From the NCBI GenBank assembly GCA_019419455.1, contig DXZW01000022.1, forward strand, positions 1-43,735: a stretch of DNA of 43,735 nucleotides. The letters run 5' to 3'. How positions within the stretch are numbered: the first letter of the stretch is position 1; every line of letters starts with the position of its first letter. Under the pieces are notes generated by a model. That model saw only the letters and a list, made by a program, of their open reading frames with translations. It had not been told where the DNA came from and did not search any database. A program made the position numbers and the translations under genes. Below, in pieces: positions 15,400-22,414 of this stretch. Source of the stretch: Collinsella sp. (GTDB lineage Bacteria > Actinomycetota > Coriobacteriia > Coriobacteriales > Coriobacteriaceae).

Positions 15400-16767
15400 C
15401 TACAAGCAAAAAGCCATATACAACGGAAGATGTGCCAGCTGTGCTTCGGCATCCCACTCGAGTTGTTTAGGGTGCAACACGTAAGCCATCCCAATCTTCT
15501 TGTTAAAGCGCGCGCGGAATCGGTCGAGGGAGATGGTTCCGTATCTGCGTGGCGACTTAACTTCGATGGGGCTGATGCGCGGCTTTCCGGCGGCATTGAC
15601 ATAGGGTCGGGTGACGAGGAAGTCGATTTCCATGCGCTCCTCCCCCTCCTTCTTTCCGCTTTGGGAATAAAAGAAGAGTCTGTATCCATTGGCCTTTAGA
15701 GATTGGGCAACGTAGTTTTCGGTAAGCATTCCTTCGTTCAATCCGATGTCGCCGCGAAGCACGGCCCTGTAAACGTCTTCATCGGTATCGTTGTTGTCAG
15801 AGAAGGCAAGCGTTACAAGCAGGCCGGTGTCCGCCATGTAGCACTTGAGGGCCGTTTGCTCCATGCTGAGTGAAAGGCCCACGCTCGGTTCGCTTGCGGC
15901 ATAGCAGATATTGGCAATTCGCGCGTCTGCCAGCCAAAAGAAGGCTTCTTCGTAGGTGCGCATGCGTGCGTTTTTATCAAGTGAGGAAAGCTTGAATCGT
16001 TTTTCGTGCTTAGAGAGCTGACCCGGGATGCCATCGAGTACGGAGACGACTTTGAATTCGTAACCGGTTGCAAAACGAGAGATATCGTTGCGATAGAGCT
16101 GGACGATTCGGCGCTTCGAAGCGTCGACGGGCGCAAAAGCGCGCTGTTCAACATAGATGGATACCGGCTCAGGCATGCCGCCTACGAGCATGTATTCGCG
16201 CATAAGGGAGAGCGCTCTGCGATGTAGGGCATCGGGGAGCGGCTTCATCTTGTTAAAACTCATGCGAATGAGATCGGCCAGCCCCTTTTCGTCCATGCCC
16301 CAAAGAAACTCCTCAAAGTCGAGGGGCTCAAGTTCCAGAGACTCTTCCTCGGATGGGATGACGATATCTTTAATGTTCTGCTTGATGCTGAGCAGGGATC
16401 CAGTTTCGATGTAGTCGTAACGTCCGTCTGCAACGAGATACTTGATGAGTCCGCGTGCTTGCGGGTACATCTGGACCTCGTCAAAGACGATAAGCGTCTC
16501 GTGTTCATAGAGTTTGACGTTATAGAAAACCGAGAGATAGAGGAAGAGCGAGTCGAAGTCAGTGCGATAGTCCTCAAAATATTGCTTAACTTCGGCAGGT
16601 GCTTGAAAGAAATCAATGACAAGGCAGGACTTGTATTCGGTTTCTCCAAACGTGCGGGCAAGCGTGCTCTTGCCGACGCGGCGGGCTCCTTCAATAAGAA
16701 GTGCTGTTTTACCAGCGTTTTCATGCTTCCATTTTAGTAGTTTGTCATAGGCTTTTCGTTTAAGCAT
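15400..16767 (-). CDS. DUF4143-family AAA ATPase (AAA_14), copy 1
   Basis: The 455-residue protein begins with an AAA_14 P-loop domain, Walker A GARRVGKST at 27-35 and Walker B LIVFDEVQ at 92-99. A winged-helix-like middle follows, and a C-terminal DUF4143 region whose ERMEIDFLV and PIEVKSPRR resemble the acidic and EXK parts of a PD-(D/E)XK fold. These proteins are widespread and poorly understood; DNA-related or toxin-like roles are suggested for the family but unproven. I place the start at 16767 (MLKRKAYDK), with GAGG upstream, rather than the longer frame from 16815, which runs through the repeats. It is related in architecture to the gene at 33566. Confidence 0.85.
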   Translation of the reverse strand: MLKRKAYDKLLKWKHENAGKTALLIEGARRVGKSTLARTFGETEYKSCLVIDFFQAPAEVKQYFEDYRTDFDSLFLYLSVFYNVKLYEHETLIVFDEVQMYPQARGLIKYLVADGRYDYIETGSLLSIKQNIKDIVIPSEEESLELEPLDFEEFLWGMDEKGLADLIRMSFNKMKPLPDALHRRALSLMREYMLVGGMPEPVSIYVEQRAFAPVDASKRRIVQLYRNDISRFATGYEFKVVSVLDGIPGQLSKHEKRFKLSSLDKNARMRTYEEAFFWLADARIANICYAASEPSVGLSLSMEQTALKCYMADTGLLVTLAFSDNNDTDEDVYRAVLRGDIGLNEGMLTENYVAQSLKANGYRLFFYSQSGKKEGEERMEIDFLVTRPYVNAAGKPRISPIEVKSPRRYGTISLDRFRARFNKKIGMAYVLHPKQLEWDAEAQLAHLPLYMAFCL

Positions 16768-16779
16768 GGCTACCTCGTA

Positions 16780-16862
16780 CACGATATCCAGAACTTTTAT
16801 AACCTGATTATGCACGATATCCAGAACTTCAGACCCTTAGAATTGCACGATATCCAGAACTT
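16780..16862. repeat. Three direct repeats of CACGATATCCAGAACTT, period 33
   Basis: Identical 17-base copies occur at 16780-16796, 16813-16829 and 16846-16862, exactly 33 bp apart, with unlike 16-base spacers. They sit immediately upstream of the DUF4143 ATPase start. The even spacing of about three helical turns suggests binding on one face of the DNA, as for an autoregulatory operator. They are not CRISPR-like: too few copies and a short repeat. Confidence 0.9.
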
Positions 16863-17142
16863 TGAACGATGTAAAAGCACATTATTGGCTCTTTCATTCG
16901 CAAGCCAGGTAAAGACGGTATGCCGATAGAAGAATTTAATGGGGGGGGGGCGACCTCTAGAGATGAATGCTCGGTGCAAAAACAAGCGCCCCAAAGAATG
17001 ATTTCTCCAATTCATATGTATCCCTCGGCTAACTTAGGGCATAATGCAAAAAGTGCGACATGGCTAACTTACGGAGGCGCACCAATGGTGCACAGTCGGC
17101 CAGTCGCTTGCATCAACCGTTTCCAAGTGAGAGGGAGACAAC
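16863..17142. other. Intergenic region with a G10 tract, upstream of enolase
   Basis: The 280 bases hold a run of ten G at 16941-16950, just after ATG-starting codons at 16920 that could encode a 76-residue frame ending inside eno; I do not accept this frame as a gene. GGCTAACTTA occurs twice (17027 and 17062), and a palindrome GCACCAATGGTGC lies at 17079-17091, both plausible parts of the enolase promoter region. A TATA-like CATAAT is at 17040-17045. No clear gene is present. Confidence 0.5.
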
Positions 17143-18432
17143 ATGAGTGACATTTTGGATGTCTACGGTCGCGAGGTGCTCGACAGCCGCGGCAACCCCA
17201 CCGTAGAGGTCGAGGTCGTGCTCGAGGACGGCAGCTTCGGTCGTGCGATGGTGCCTTCGGGCGCTTCGACCGGCGCCTTTGAGGCATGCGAGTTGCGCGA
17301 CGGCGACAAGGGTCGCTACCTGGGCAAGGGCGTCTCGCAGGCCGTCGAGCACGTCAACAACGAGTGCGCCGATGCCGTCGTGGGCCTCGATGCCTTCGAC
17401 CAGCGCGCCGTCGATGCCGCACTGATTGCCGCCGACGGTACGCCCAACAAAACCAAGCTCGGCGCCAACGCCATCCTGGGCGTGTCGCTGGCCGTTGCCC
17501 GCGCCGCTGCCGAGTCGGCGGGTCTTTCGCTGTACCAGTACCTGGGCGGCGTCAACGCCCACCTGCTGCCCACGCCCATGATGAACATCCTCAACGGCGG
17601 CGTGCATGCCGACAACAACGTTGACTTCCAGGAGTTCATGATCATGCCCGTGGGTGCTCCGAGCTTTGCCGAGGGCCTGCGCTGGTGCGCCGAGGTCTAC
17701 CACACCCTCAAGGGCGTGTTGCACGAGGCCGGCCTGGGCGGCGGCGTGGGCGACGAGGGCGGCTTCGCGCCCAATCTCAAGACCAACGCCGAGCCGTTCG
17801 AGTACATTACCAAGGCCGTGGAGAAGGCTGGCTTTAAGCCCGGCGTCGACTTCATGTACGCCATGGATCCGGCATCGACCGAGTTCTACAACGCCGAGAC
17901 CGGCATGTACGAGCTCAAGGGCGAGGGCGTTGAGTACACGAGCGCCCAGATGGTCGATTACTGGGAGAAGCTTGTCGACACCTATCCCATCATCTCCATC
18001 GAGGATGGTATGGCAGAGGAGGACTGGGACGGCTGGGTCGAGCTCACCCGCCGCATTGGCAACAAGGTGCAGCTCGTAGGCGACGACCTGTTCGTCACCA
18101 ACACCGAGCGCCTTAAGAAGGGTATCGAGCTGGGCGCCGCCAACGCGATTCTGGTCAAGGTCAACCAGATCGGCACGCTCACCGAGTCGCTCGAGGCTAT
18201 CGAGACCGCCAAGGAGGCCGGCTACGCTTGCATCGTGAGCCACCGTTCCGGCGAGACCGAGGACTCCACGATCGCCGACCTGGTCGTGGGTGTTAACGCC
18301 GGCCAGATCAAGTCGGGCGCCCCGTGCCGCAGCGACCGTATTGCCAAGTACAACCAGCTCATCCGCATCGAGGACGAGCTCGAGGGCAGCGCGCGCTACG
18401 CCGGTAAGGCCGCGTTCTACAACATTCGCTAA
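17143..18432 (+). CDS. eno: Enolase
   Basis: The 429-residue glycolytic enzyme converts 2-phosphoglycerate to phosphoenolpyruvate. Typical segments are present: GREVLDSRGNPTVEVEV, MVPSGASTGAFEA, GGVGDEGGFAPN, ISIEDGMAEEDWDGW, GDDLFVTN, VKVNQIGTLTE and SHRSGETEDSTIADL. A GAGAGGGA site lies just upstream. Codon bias is strong. The eno - divIC - ppx order seen here is typical of Actinobacteria. Two hairpins follow the stop: 18451-18475 (GGGGAGG/CCTCCCC) and the terminator at 18505. Confidence 0.98.
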   Translation: MSDILDVYGREVLDSRGNPTVEVEVVLEDGSFGRAMVPSGASTGAFEACELRDGDKGRYLGKGVSQAVEHVNNECADAVVGLDAFDQRAVDAALIAADGTPNKTKLGANAILGVSLAVARAAAESAGLSLYQYLGGVNAHLLPTPMMNILNGGVHADNNVDFQEFMIMPVGAPSFAEGLRWCAEVYHTLKGVLHEAGLGGGVGDEGGFAPNLKTNAEPFEYITKAVEKAGFKPGVDFMYAMDPASTEFYNAETGMYELKGEGVEYTSAQMVDYWEKLVDTYPIISIEDGMAEEDWDGWVELTRRIGNKVQLVGDDLFVTNTERLKKGIELGAANAILVKVNQIGTLTESLEAIETAKEAGYACIVSHRSGETEDSTIADLVVGVNAGQIKSGAPCRSDRIAKYNQLIRIEDELEGSARYAGKAAFYNIR

Positions 18433-18504
18433 ACGGGCGAATTTGGCGAGGGGGAGGCTGACTCGGTTCCTCCCCGTCTTGGCTGGATGCCGCAAAGAAC
18501 TATG

Positions 18505-18536
18505 GGCGCTGGGCCATACGGCTCAGCGCCTTTTTT
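18505..18536 (+). terminator. Rho-independent terminator after eno
   Basis: GGCGCTGGGCC (18505-18515) pairs with GGCTCAGCGCC (18520-18530), with one G-T pair, followed by six T. Confidence 0.9.
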
Positions 18537-18627
18537 ATGTCGAGCAAAGGCTGGCGAAGGCGGTGCGGGCGCTCGTGCTATAACTAAAGGACTTAGCGCA
18601 AACAAACCTCAACCGCACAAGGCGCAC

Positions 18628-19389
18628 ATGGATCAGATTTACGACAACAGGTATTATTCCGCCGGTTCGCGCGAGCCGTCGCCTCGTCGTGCGCGTACCG
18701 CACAGCTTGGCGGGTCTGGTTATGCTGGTGCTGATCGCTCCAGGTATAGCTCGCCGGCGACTTCGCATCCCAATGCTCAGCCAAATAGTTCCTCGGATAG
18801 TCCGGTGCGCCCATCGCGTTCCAAGCATGCGTCGCGCCCTTCGACCCAGGCGTCCGACAAGCCGCGCCGTCCCTCAAGCCGTCTTTCCGGCTCGGACTTT
18901 ATGCACTACGCCAACGACAACGCAGCGGTCAAGGCAATTTACGACTTTACCCACGGTCCTCAGCGAGGGCTGTTTATCGGTATTGTCGTCGCCCTGGTGC
19001 TCGTGAGCCTGTACTTTCCCGTGCGCGACCTCTACGTTGCCAAACGCTCGAGCGATATCTTGGCCAAGCAGGTCGAGATTCGCCAGCAGTACAACGACGA
19101 GCTGCAGAAAAGCGTCGACAAGCTGCTCTCAGAGGAGGGCATTAAGGACGCGGCGACCGAGGACCTGGGCCTGGTGATGCCCGGCGAGACCAAGATTGAC
19201 GTGCTGGGCCTGGACGACGATTCGGACTCGTCGTCGAGCAAAAAGTCCTCGAACGCCAAGAAGGCCAGCGAAGTCGCCAAAGAGATCGAAGAGGTCGGCA
19301 AGGACGCGCCGTGGTACATCCAGACGCTCGATATGCTGTTTGGATTTAACGGCGTCGAGGGCCAGACGGTCGTGTCCAACGGCAAATAG
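18628..19389 (+). CDS. DivIC/FtsB-like septum formation initiator
   Basis: The 253-residue protein has a long disordered N-terminus rich in Ser, Pro and Arg (1-112), a single membrane helix at about 114-132 (LFIGIVVALVLVSLYFP), then a short coiled coil (VEIRQQYNDELQKSVDKLL) and the conserved LGLVMPGE near 180-187. This is the divisome scaffold family that bridges FtsL and FtsQ. The C-terminus adds an acidic serine-rich stretch (DDDSDSSSSKKSS). Its place between eno and ppx agrees with actinobacterial synteny. The start at 18628 is chosen because the longer frame from 18487 reads through the eno terminator; the ribosome site is weak. Confidence 0.85.
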   Translation: MDQIYDNRYYSAGSREPSPRRARTAQLGGSGYAGADRSRYSSPATSHPNAQPNSSSDSPVRPSRSKHASRPSTQASDKPRRPSSRLSGSDFMHYANDNAAVKAIYDFTHGPQRGLFIGIVVALVLVSLYFPVRDLYVAKRSSDILAKQVEIRQQYNDELQKSVDKLLSEEGIKDAATEDLGLVMPGETKIDVLGLDDDSDSSSSKKSSNAKKASEVAKEIEEVGKDAPWYIQTLDMLFGFNGVEGQTVVSNGK

Positions 19390-19409
19390 CGCCCGGAGGG
19401 GAGCCTGCA

Positions 19410-20411
19410 ATGGCAGATTGCAAACGCTATAAGGTAGCCGCGATTGACCTGGGAACAGTGTCGTCGCGACTGGTGTTAGCGCAGGTCGAGGCCGGGGCGA
19501 TCGTGGAATCGTCCAAGCATACCGAGATCACCGACTTGGGCGAGGGCGTGGACGCGACGGGCCGCTTTTGCGAGGCGGCCGTTGAGCGCGTGCTCGCCGC
19601 ATGCCGCATGTTTGTGGACGAGGCACGTGCCTTTGGGGCCGCGTGCATCTGCACCACATGCACGAGCGCCGCGCGCGATGCGTCCAATGCCGCGCTGCTG
19701 CTGGACGGCCTGCGCGATCTGGGGCTTGAGCCACAGGTGATTCCGGGCGAGGTCGAGGCACGCCTGACGTTTTTTGGCGTGGCGCACGACTTTGCTGGCG
19801 AGCGCATCATTGTTGCCGATTCGGGCGGCGGATCCACGGAGCTCGCGACGGGCGTCTATGCGCCGGAGCGTGGGGTCTTTGCGCTGGAGGGCACGCGTTC
19901 GCTGGACATCGGTTGTCGCCGCGTGACGGAGCGGTTCTTCTCGGCGCTGCCGCCTGCGGACGGCGAGCTTGCTGCCGCTGCCGCGTGGGCAGGTGAGCAG
20001 TTTGCGGGCTACTTTGAGAGTCTGCCTGTCGACTTTGAGCGCGCCGAACGCTTGGTCGCAGTGGGCGGCACGGTGACTACGCTGGTGGCTCTGGTCCACG
20101 AGCTGGAGCCGTATGATTCGAGCTTCGTGCACCTGCGCGAGCTTTCGCTGGAGCAGGTCTCGGCCGCTATCGAGCGCATGTCCACGCTGGACGCGGACAG
20201 CATCGCCGCGCTACCGGGTGTGCAGCCCAAACGCGCGGGCGTGATCTTGGCTGGCGCCGTGGTAATCCGCGAGCTCATGCGAGCCGGCGGCTACGACACG
20301 CTCACCGTAAGCGAGAACAGCCTGCTTGCCGGCATGGCCGCCACCATCAACGAGGTTCTCGACGGCGCGACCCCCACCATCGCCTGGACCCCCGCTCTCA
20401 GCACCCTCTAA
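19410..20411 (+). CDS. ppx: Exopolyphosphatase / guanosine pentaphosphatase family
   Basis: The 333-residue protein belongs to the Ppx/GppA branch of the ASKHA superfamily: phosphate loop AAIDLGTVSSRL near the start, VADSGGGSTELA around 138-149, the LDIGCRRVTERF segment and VAVGGTVTTL. It removes terminal phosphate from polyphosphate, or from pppGpp. Length fits the short actinobacterial form without the C-terminal HD domain. A GGAGGGG site precedes the ATG, and it is 20 bases from the divIC-like gene. The 3' gap begins immediately with a dispersed palindrome. Confidence 0.93.
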   Translation: MADCKRYKVAAIDLGTVSSRLVLAQVEAGAIVESSKHTEITDLGEGVDATGRFCEAAVERVLAACRMFVDEARAFGAACICTTCTSAARDASNAALLLDGLRDLGLEPQVIPGEVEARLTFFGVAHDFAGERIIVADSGGGSTELATGVYAPERGVFALEGTRSLDIGCRRVTERFFSALPPADGELAAAAAWAGEQFAGYFESLPVDFERAERLVAVGGTVTTLVALVHELEPYDSSFVHLRELSLEQVSAAIERMSTLDADSIAALPGVQPKRAGVILAGAVVIRELMRAGGYDTLTVSENSLLAGMAATINEVLDGATPTIAWTPALSTL

Positions 20412-20414
20412 ATA

Positions 20415-20483
20415 AGCTGCGGTGAAATAGTTCCTAAATAAGCTGGTAAACGGTATAAACAGGATCTATTCCACCGCAGCTTA
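20415..20483. repeat. 69-bp palindromic repeat, copy 2
   Basis: AAGCTGCGGTGAAATAGTTC at the left and GATCTATTCCACCGCAGCTT at the right match the arms of the copy at 12221-12289, including TATAAACAG next to the right arm. A stem pair differs as T-A in copy 1 and C-G here. Read on the minus strand it keeps the GGTGGAATAG form of copy 1. Confidence 0.85.
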
Positions 20484-20487
20484 GAGC

Positions 20488-20568
20488 CCCACCGGCGTCC
20501 AAAAGAAACGAGCCCGCATCCCTTGGGGACACGGGCTCGAAAGCTCCATATGGTAGGGGCGGTGGGAC
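20488..20568 (-). repeat. Duplicate of the tRNA-Leu tail with its terminator (copy 1)
   Basis: On the minus strand this copy starts inside the tRNA 3' acceptor end (GTCCCACCGCCCCTACCA), then carries a terminator hairpin and ends CGCCGGTGGG. It matches 20684-20765 with scattered differences, but the rest of the tRNA is absent, so it is a truncated duplicate. Confidence 0.85.
20501..20539 (-). terminator. Terminator inside the duplicated tail
   Basis: On the minus strand CGAGCCCG pairs with CGGGCTCG (20509-20539), followed by TTTCTTTT (20508 down to 20501). Confidence 0.75.
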
Positions 20569-20683
20569 GTCCGCGTATTTGCTGCGCAAATTCGCACCGG
20601 CTTCGGCCGCCTGCCGGCGCCCTCGTCGGCTCGCTGCGGACGCTGCGCGTCCGCCTGGTGCTCGCCCCCTCGCGGGTTCGAGT
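20569..20683. other. 115-base segment between duplicated tRNA tails
   Basis: The segment is GC-rich and contains a hairpin GCGGACG/CGTCCGC near 20636-20654, and at its right end GCGGGTTCGAGTCCCAC (20672-20688), which resembles a plus-strand tRNA T-arm with one mismatched stem pair. No complete second tRNA cloverleaf can be drawn. It looks like debris of past recombination at a tRNA gene. Confidence 0.5.
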
Positions 20684-20696
20684 CCCACCGGCGTCC

Positions 20697-20735
20697 AAAA
20701 GAAACGAGCCCGCATCCCAACGGGACACGGGCTCG
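20697..20735 (-). terminator. Terminator of the tRNA-Leu transcript
   Basis: On the minus strand, downstream of the tRNA, CGAGCCCG and CGGGCTCG (20705-20735) form the stem, followed by TTTCTTTT down to 20697. Confidence 0.85.
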
Positions 20736-20747
20736 TAAGCAATCACA

Positions 20748-20832
20748 TGGTAGGGGCGGTGGGACTCGAACCCACAATCCTTGCGGCGAGAGATTTTAAG
20801 TCTCCTGCGTATGCCAATTCCGCCACGCCCCC
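20748..20832 (-). tRNA. tRNA-Leu (anticodon UAA)
   Basis: The minus strand reads GGGGGCGTGGCGGAATTGGC at its 5' end. It has a seven-pair acceptor stem with one G-T pair, an anticodon stem-loop GGAGACTTAAAATCTCT with anticodon TAA, a long variable arm (CGCCGCAAGGATT region) and a T-arm GTGGGTTCGAGTCCCAC. It is 85 bases including an encoded CCA. The long variable arm and anticodon both indicate leucine. Confidence 0.96.
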
Positions 20833-20863
20833 GTGAAACTAGAAGTCTAGCACAAGCCGTTCG

Positions 20864-21487
20864 CTACGCGTTGACAGCCATCGAGTGCCGGCCCGACTTT
20901 TCCAAGTACTCGGCAAACTTGGCCTCGTCGCCCTTGTTCTTGTACTGCAAGGCCAACAGGTACTCCAAGCGGCAACTCTTAACCTTATCGTCGCCGGCCT
21001 CCTCGAGCATGCGCTCCAGCTCGGGAATGTCGTTGTGGCGCTTGAGGATCATCGTGTCGTACATCAGCTGGCACTCGTGCGCGACTGCCTCGGCCTGACC
21101 GCCCTCAAAGCCCTTGATCTCGTGCAGGAGCTCCTTGGACTTTTTGCGGTCCTCCTGGCCAACGTAGTAGTTAAAGGCCTTAATGACCAGGTCGACGCGC
21201 TGCATCTTGGGCAGGTTGAGTCCCAGCAGCAGGTCGAACATCTCGCTGGCGCGCTCGTGGTCCTCGCGCAGCAGATAGGAGTTCAGGCGCAGGTAGTCGC
21301 GGTTGTAGCGCGGGTACAGCATGCTGGTGAGTTTGCCGTCGAGCAAACGATCGAACTCGTCCCACTGCTTGGCGGCCATGAGCTGCTGCAGGCGCTTAAA
21401 CGTGGTGCGTTTTTTGACGCTAAAGAACACCGACACGGCGATGCAGATGATAACGACGGCGGTCCAGAGTGTGCGGGAATCGGGCAT
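20864..21487 (-). CDS. Membrane-anchored tetratricopeptide-like protein of unknown function
   Basis: I do not recognise a named family. The 207 residues start with one membrane helix (about 7-25, LWTAVVIICIAVSVFFSV) and then a basic segment KKRTTFKRLQQLMA. The rest is helical with TPR-like pairs (FDRLLDGKLTSM, ASEMFDLLLGLNLPK, KSKELLHEIKGF, LEYLLALQYKNKGDEAKFAEYL), suggesting a cytoplasmic scaffold anchored at the membrane. The gene ends next to tRNA-Leu and is transcribed toward it; it diverges from the PTS IIB gene at 21651. Confidence that it is a real gene is high from codon use. Confidence 0.85.
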   Translation of the reverse strand: MPDSRTLWTAVVIICIAVSVFFSVKKRTTFKRLQQLMAAKQWDEFDRLLDGKLTSMLYPRYNRDYLRLNSYLLREDHERASEMFDLLLGLNLPKMQRVDLVIKAFNYYVGQEDRKKSKELLHEIKGFEGGQAEAVAHECQLMYDTMILKRHNDIPELERMLEEAGDDKVKSCRLEYLLALQYKNKGDEAKFAEYLEKSGRHSMAVNA

Positions 21488-21650
21488 ATTAGGGTCCTTA
21501 GTCGCTCATAAAGCGAGCGGTATGACAACACGTACTGGATGTATTATACGCAGCGCGCAAGCAAACTGGCATAAAAGCTCATCGAGGCCGAGTGACATCG
21601 CTCGCTGCGGTACACTTACCTAAAGTAAACCATGAAGGGAGACATTACCT

Positions 21651-21938
21651 ATGAAGAAGATCGTTTTGGCTTGCGGTGCTGGCGCTGCTACTTCCACGCT
21701 CGTTGCCCAGAAGGTCGCCACCCTGCTCGACGCCAACGGTTATGCCGGCAAGTATGAGATCGTGCAGTGCGCCATCTCCGAGGCCAAGGATTACTGCGAC
21801 GAGGGCGCTGACCTGCTGATCGCCACCACCGTTGCCCCCGAGGGTCTCACCTGCCCGTACGTGAGCGGCGTGCCCTTCATGACCGGCATGAACCGCGTCG
21901 CTGCTGAGAAGGCCGTTCTCGGCGTCATGGCTCAGTAG
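21651..21938 (+). CDS. PTS IIB protein, galactitol-type, without partners
   Basis: The 95-residue protein has the small Rossmann-like IIB fold and the phospho-accepting cysteine at residue 9 in VLACGAGAATSTLVA, as in GatB-type IIB subunits. IIA and IIC genes are not present beside it; the next gene, 11 bases on, is a VOC protein. AAGGGAG is upstream of the ATG. Codon bias is strong, suggesting high expression. It may serve a IIC encoded elsewhere or have a regulatory role. Confidence 0.85.
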   Translation: MKKIVLACGAGAATSTLVAQKVATLLDANGYAGKYEIVQCAISEAKDYCDEGADLLIATTVAPEGLTCPYVSGVPFMTGMNRVAAEKAVLGVMAQ

Positions 21939-21949
21939 GCGCTGACTGC

Positions 21950-22324
21950 ATGAGTGAGCAGAACGCCAATCCGGTCGAGCTCTTTGGCATGCGCGTTGCC
22001 CATGTGGGCATTAACGCCACCGACCCGGCAGACGCCTTGGAGATCGCGGAGCTGTTCTCGACGATGATGGGCCTGCCCGTCATCGAGACCCCGGTTTCGT
22101 ACTTCAATGATTCGCTGGTCGAGGTCATGAAGCAGAACGGTCGAGGCGCTAAGGGCCACATCGGCTTTGCCGTCAACGACATCGATGCGGCCGAGAAGTG
22201 GTTTGCCGAGCGCGGGCTCGAGGTCAACGAGGAGTCGCGCGTGCTGCTGCCCGATGGCGGCACCAAGCTCGTGTACTTTAAGCGCGAGTTCGCCGGCTTC
22301 GCCGTGCACCTGTGCCGCGAGTAG
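21950..22324 (+). CDS. VOC-superfamily (glyoxalase-like) protein
   Basis: The 124-residue protein shows one glyoxalase/dioxygenase fold unit: MRVAHVGINATDPADA, an ELFSTMMGLPV helix, GHIGFAVNDIDAAEKWF and FAVHLCRE. His in AHVGI, His in GHIGF and Glu at the end are at metal-ligand positions. Similar VOC units accompany or are fused to KDPG-aldolase-type sugar-acid enzymes, which would fit the adjacent PTS IIB gene; that is inference. It is probably cotranscribed with the IIB gene, and a strong terminator follows. Confidence 0.85.
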   Translation: MSEQNANPVELFGMRVAHVGINATDPADALEIAELFSTMMGLPVIETPVSYFNDSLVEVMKQNGRGAKGHIGFAVNDIDAAEKWFAERGLEVNEESRVLLPDGGTKLVYFKREFAGFAVHLCRE

Positions 22325-22346
22325 CGCACAAGCTGCCATAGCTAGC

Positions 22347-22383
22347 AAAAAGGGATGGGGCCTCGTGGCCCTATCCCTTTTTT
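22347..22383. terminator. Bidirectional terminator
   Basis: AAAAAGGGATGGGGCC (22347-22362) pairs with GGCCCTATCCCTTTTT from 22367 with one G-T pair, with A- and T-runs at both ends. It separates the convergent VOC and histidine kinase genes. Confidence 0.92.
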
Positions 22384-22414
22384 ATGCCGAGGGCTTGCCG
22401 CCGCGCGGGTGCCC

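Noticed and set aside
16780..16862. CRISPR array
   Set aside because: Only three 17-base repeats, with a gene start immediately after and no cas genes; spacing suits an operator.
16920..17150. 76-residue frame through the G10 tract
   Set aside because: It overlaps the enolase start, includes promoter-like repeats and has no recognisable protein features.
20408..20777. Overlapping minus-strand frames with repeated FFWTPVG-like words
   Set aside because: They run through tRNA-Leu, its duplicated tail and terminators; the similarity between them is caused by the duplicated DNA.
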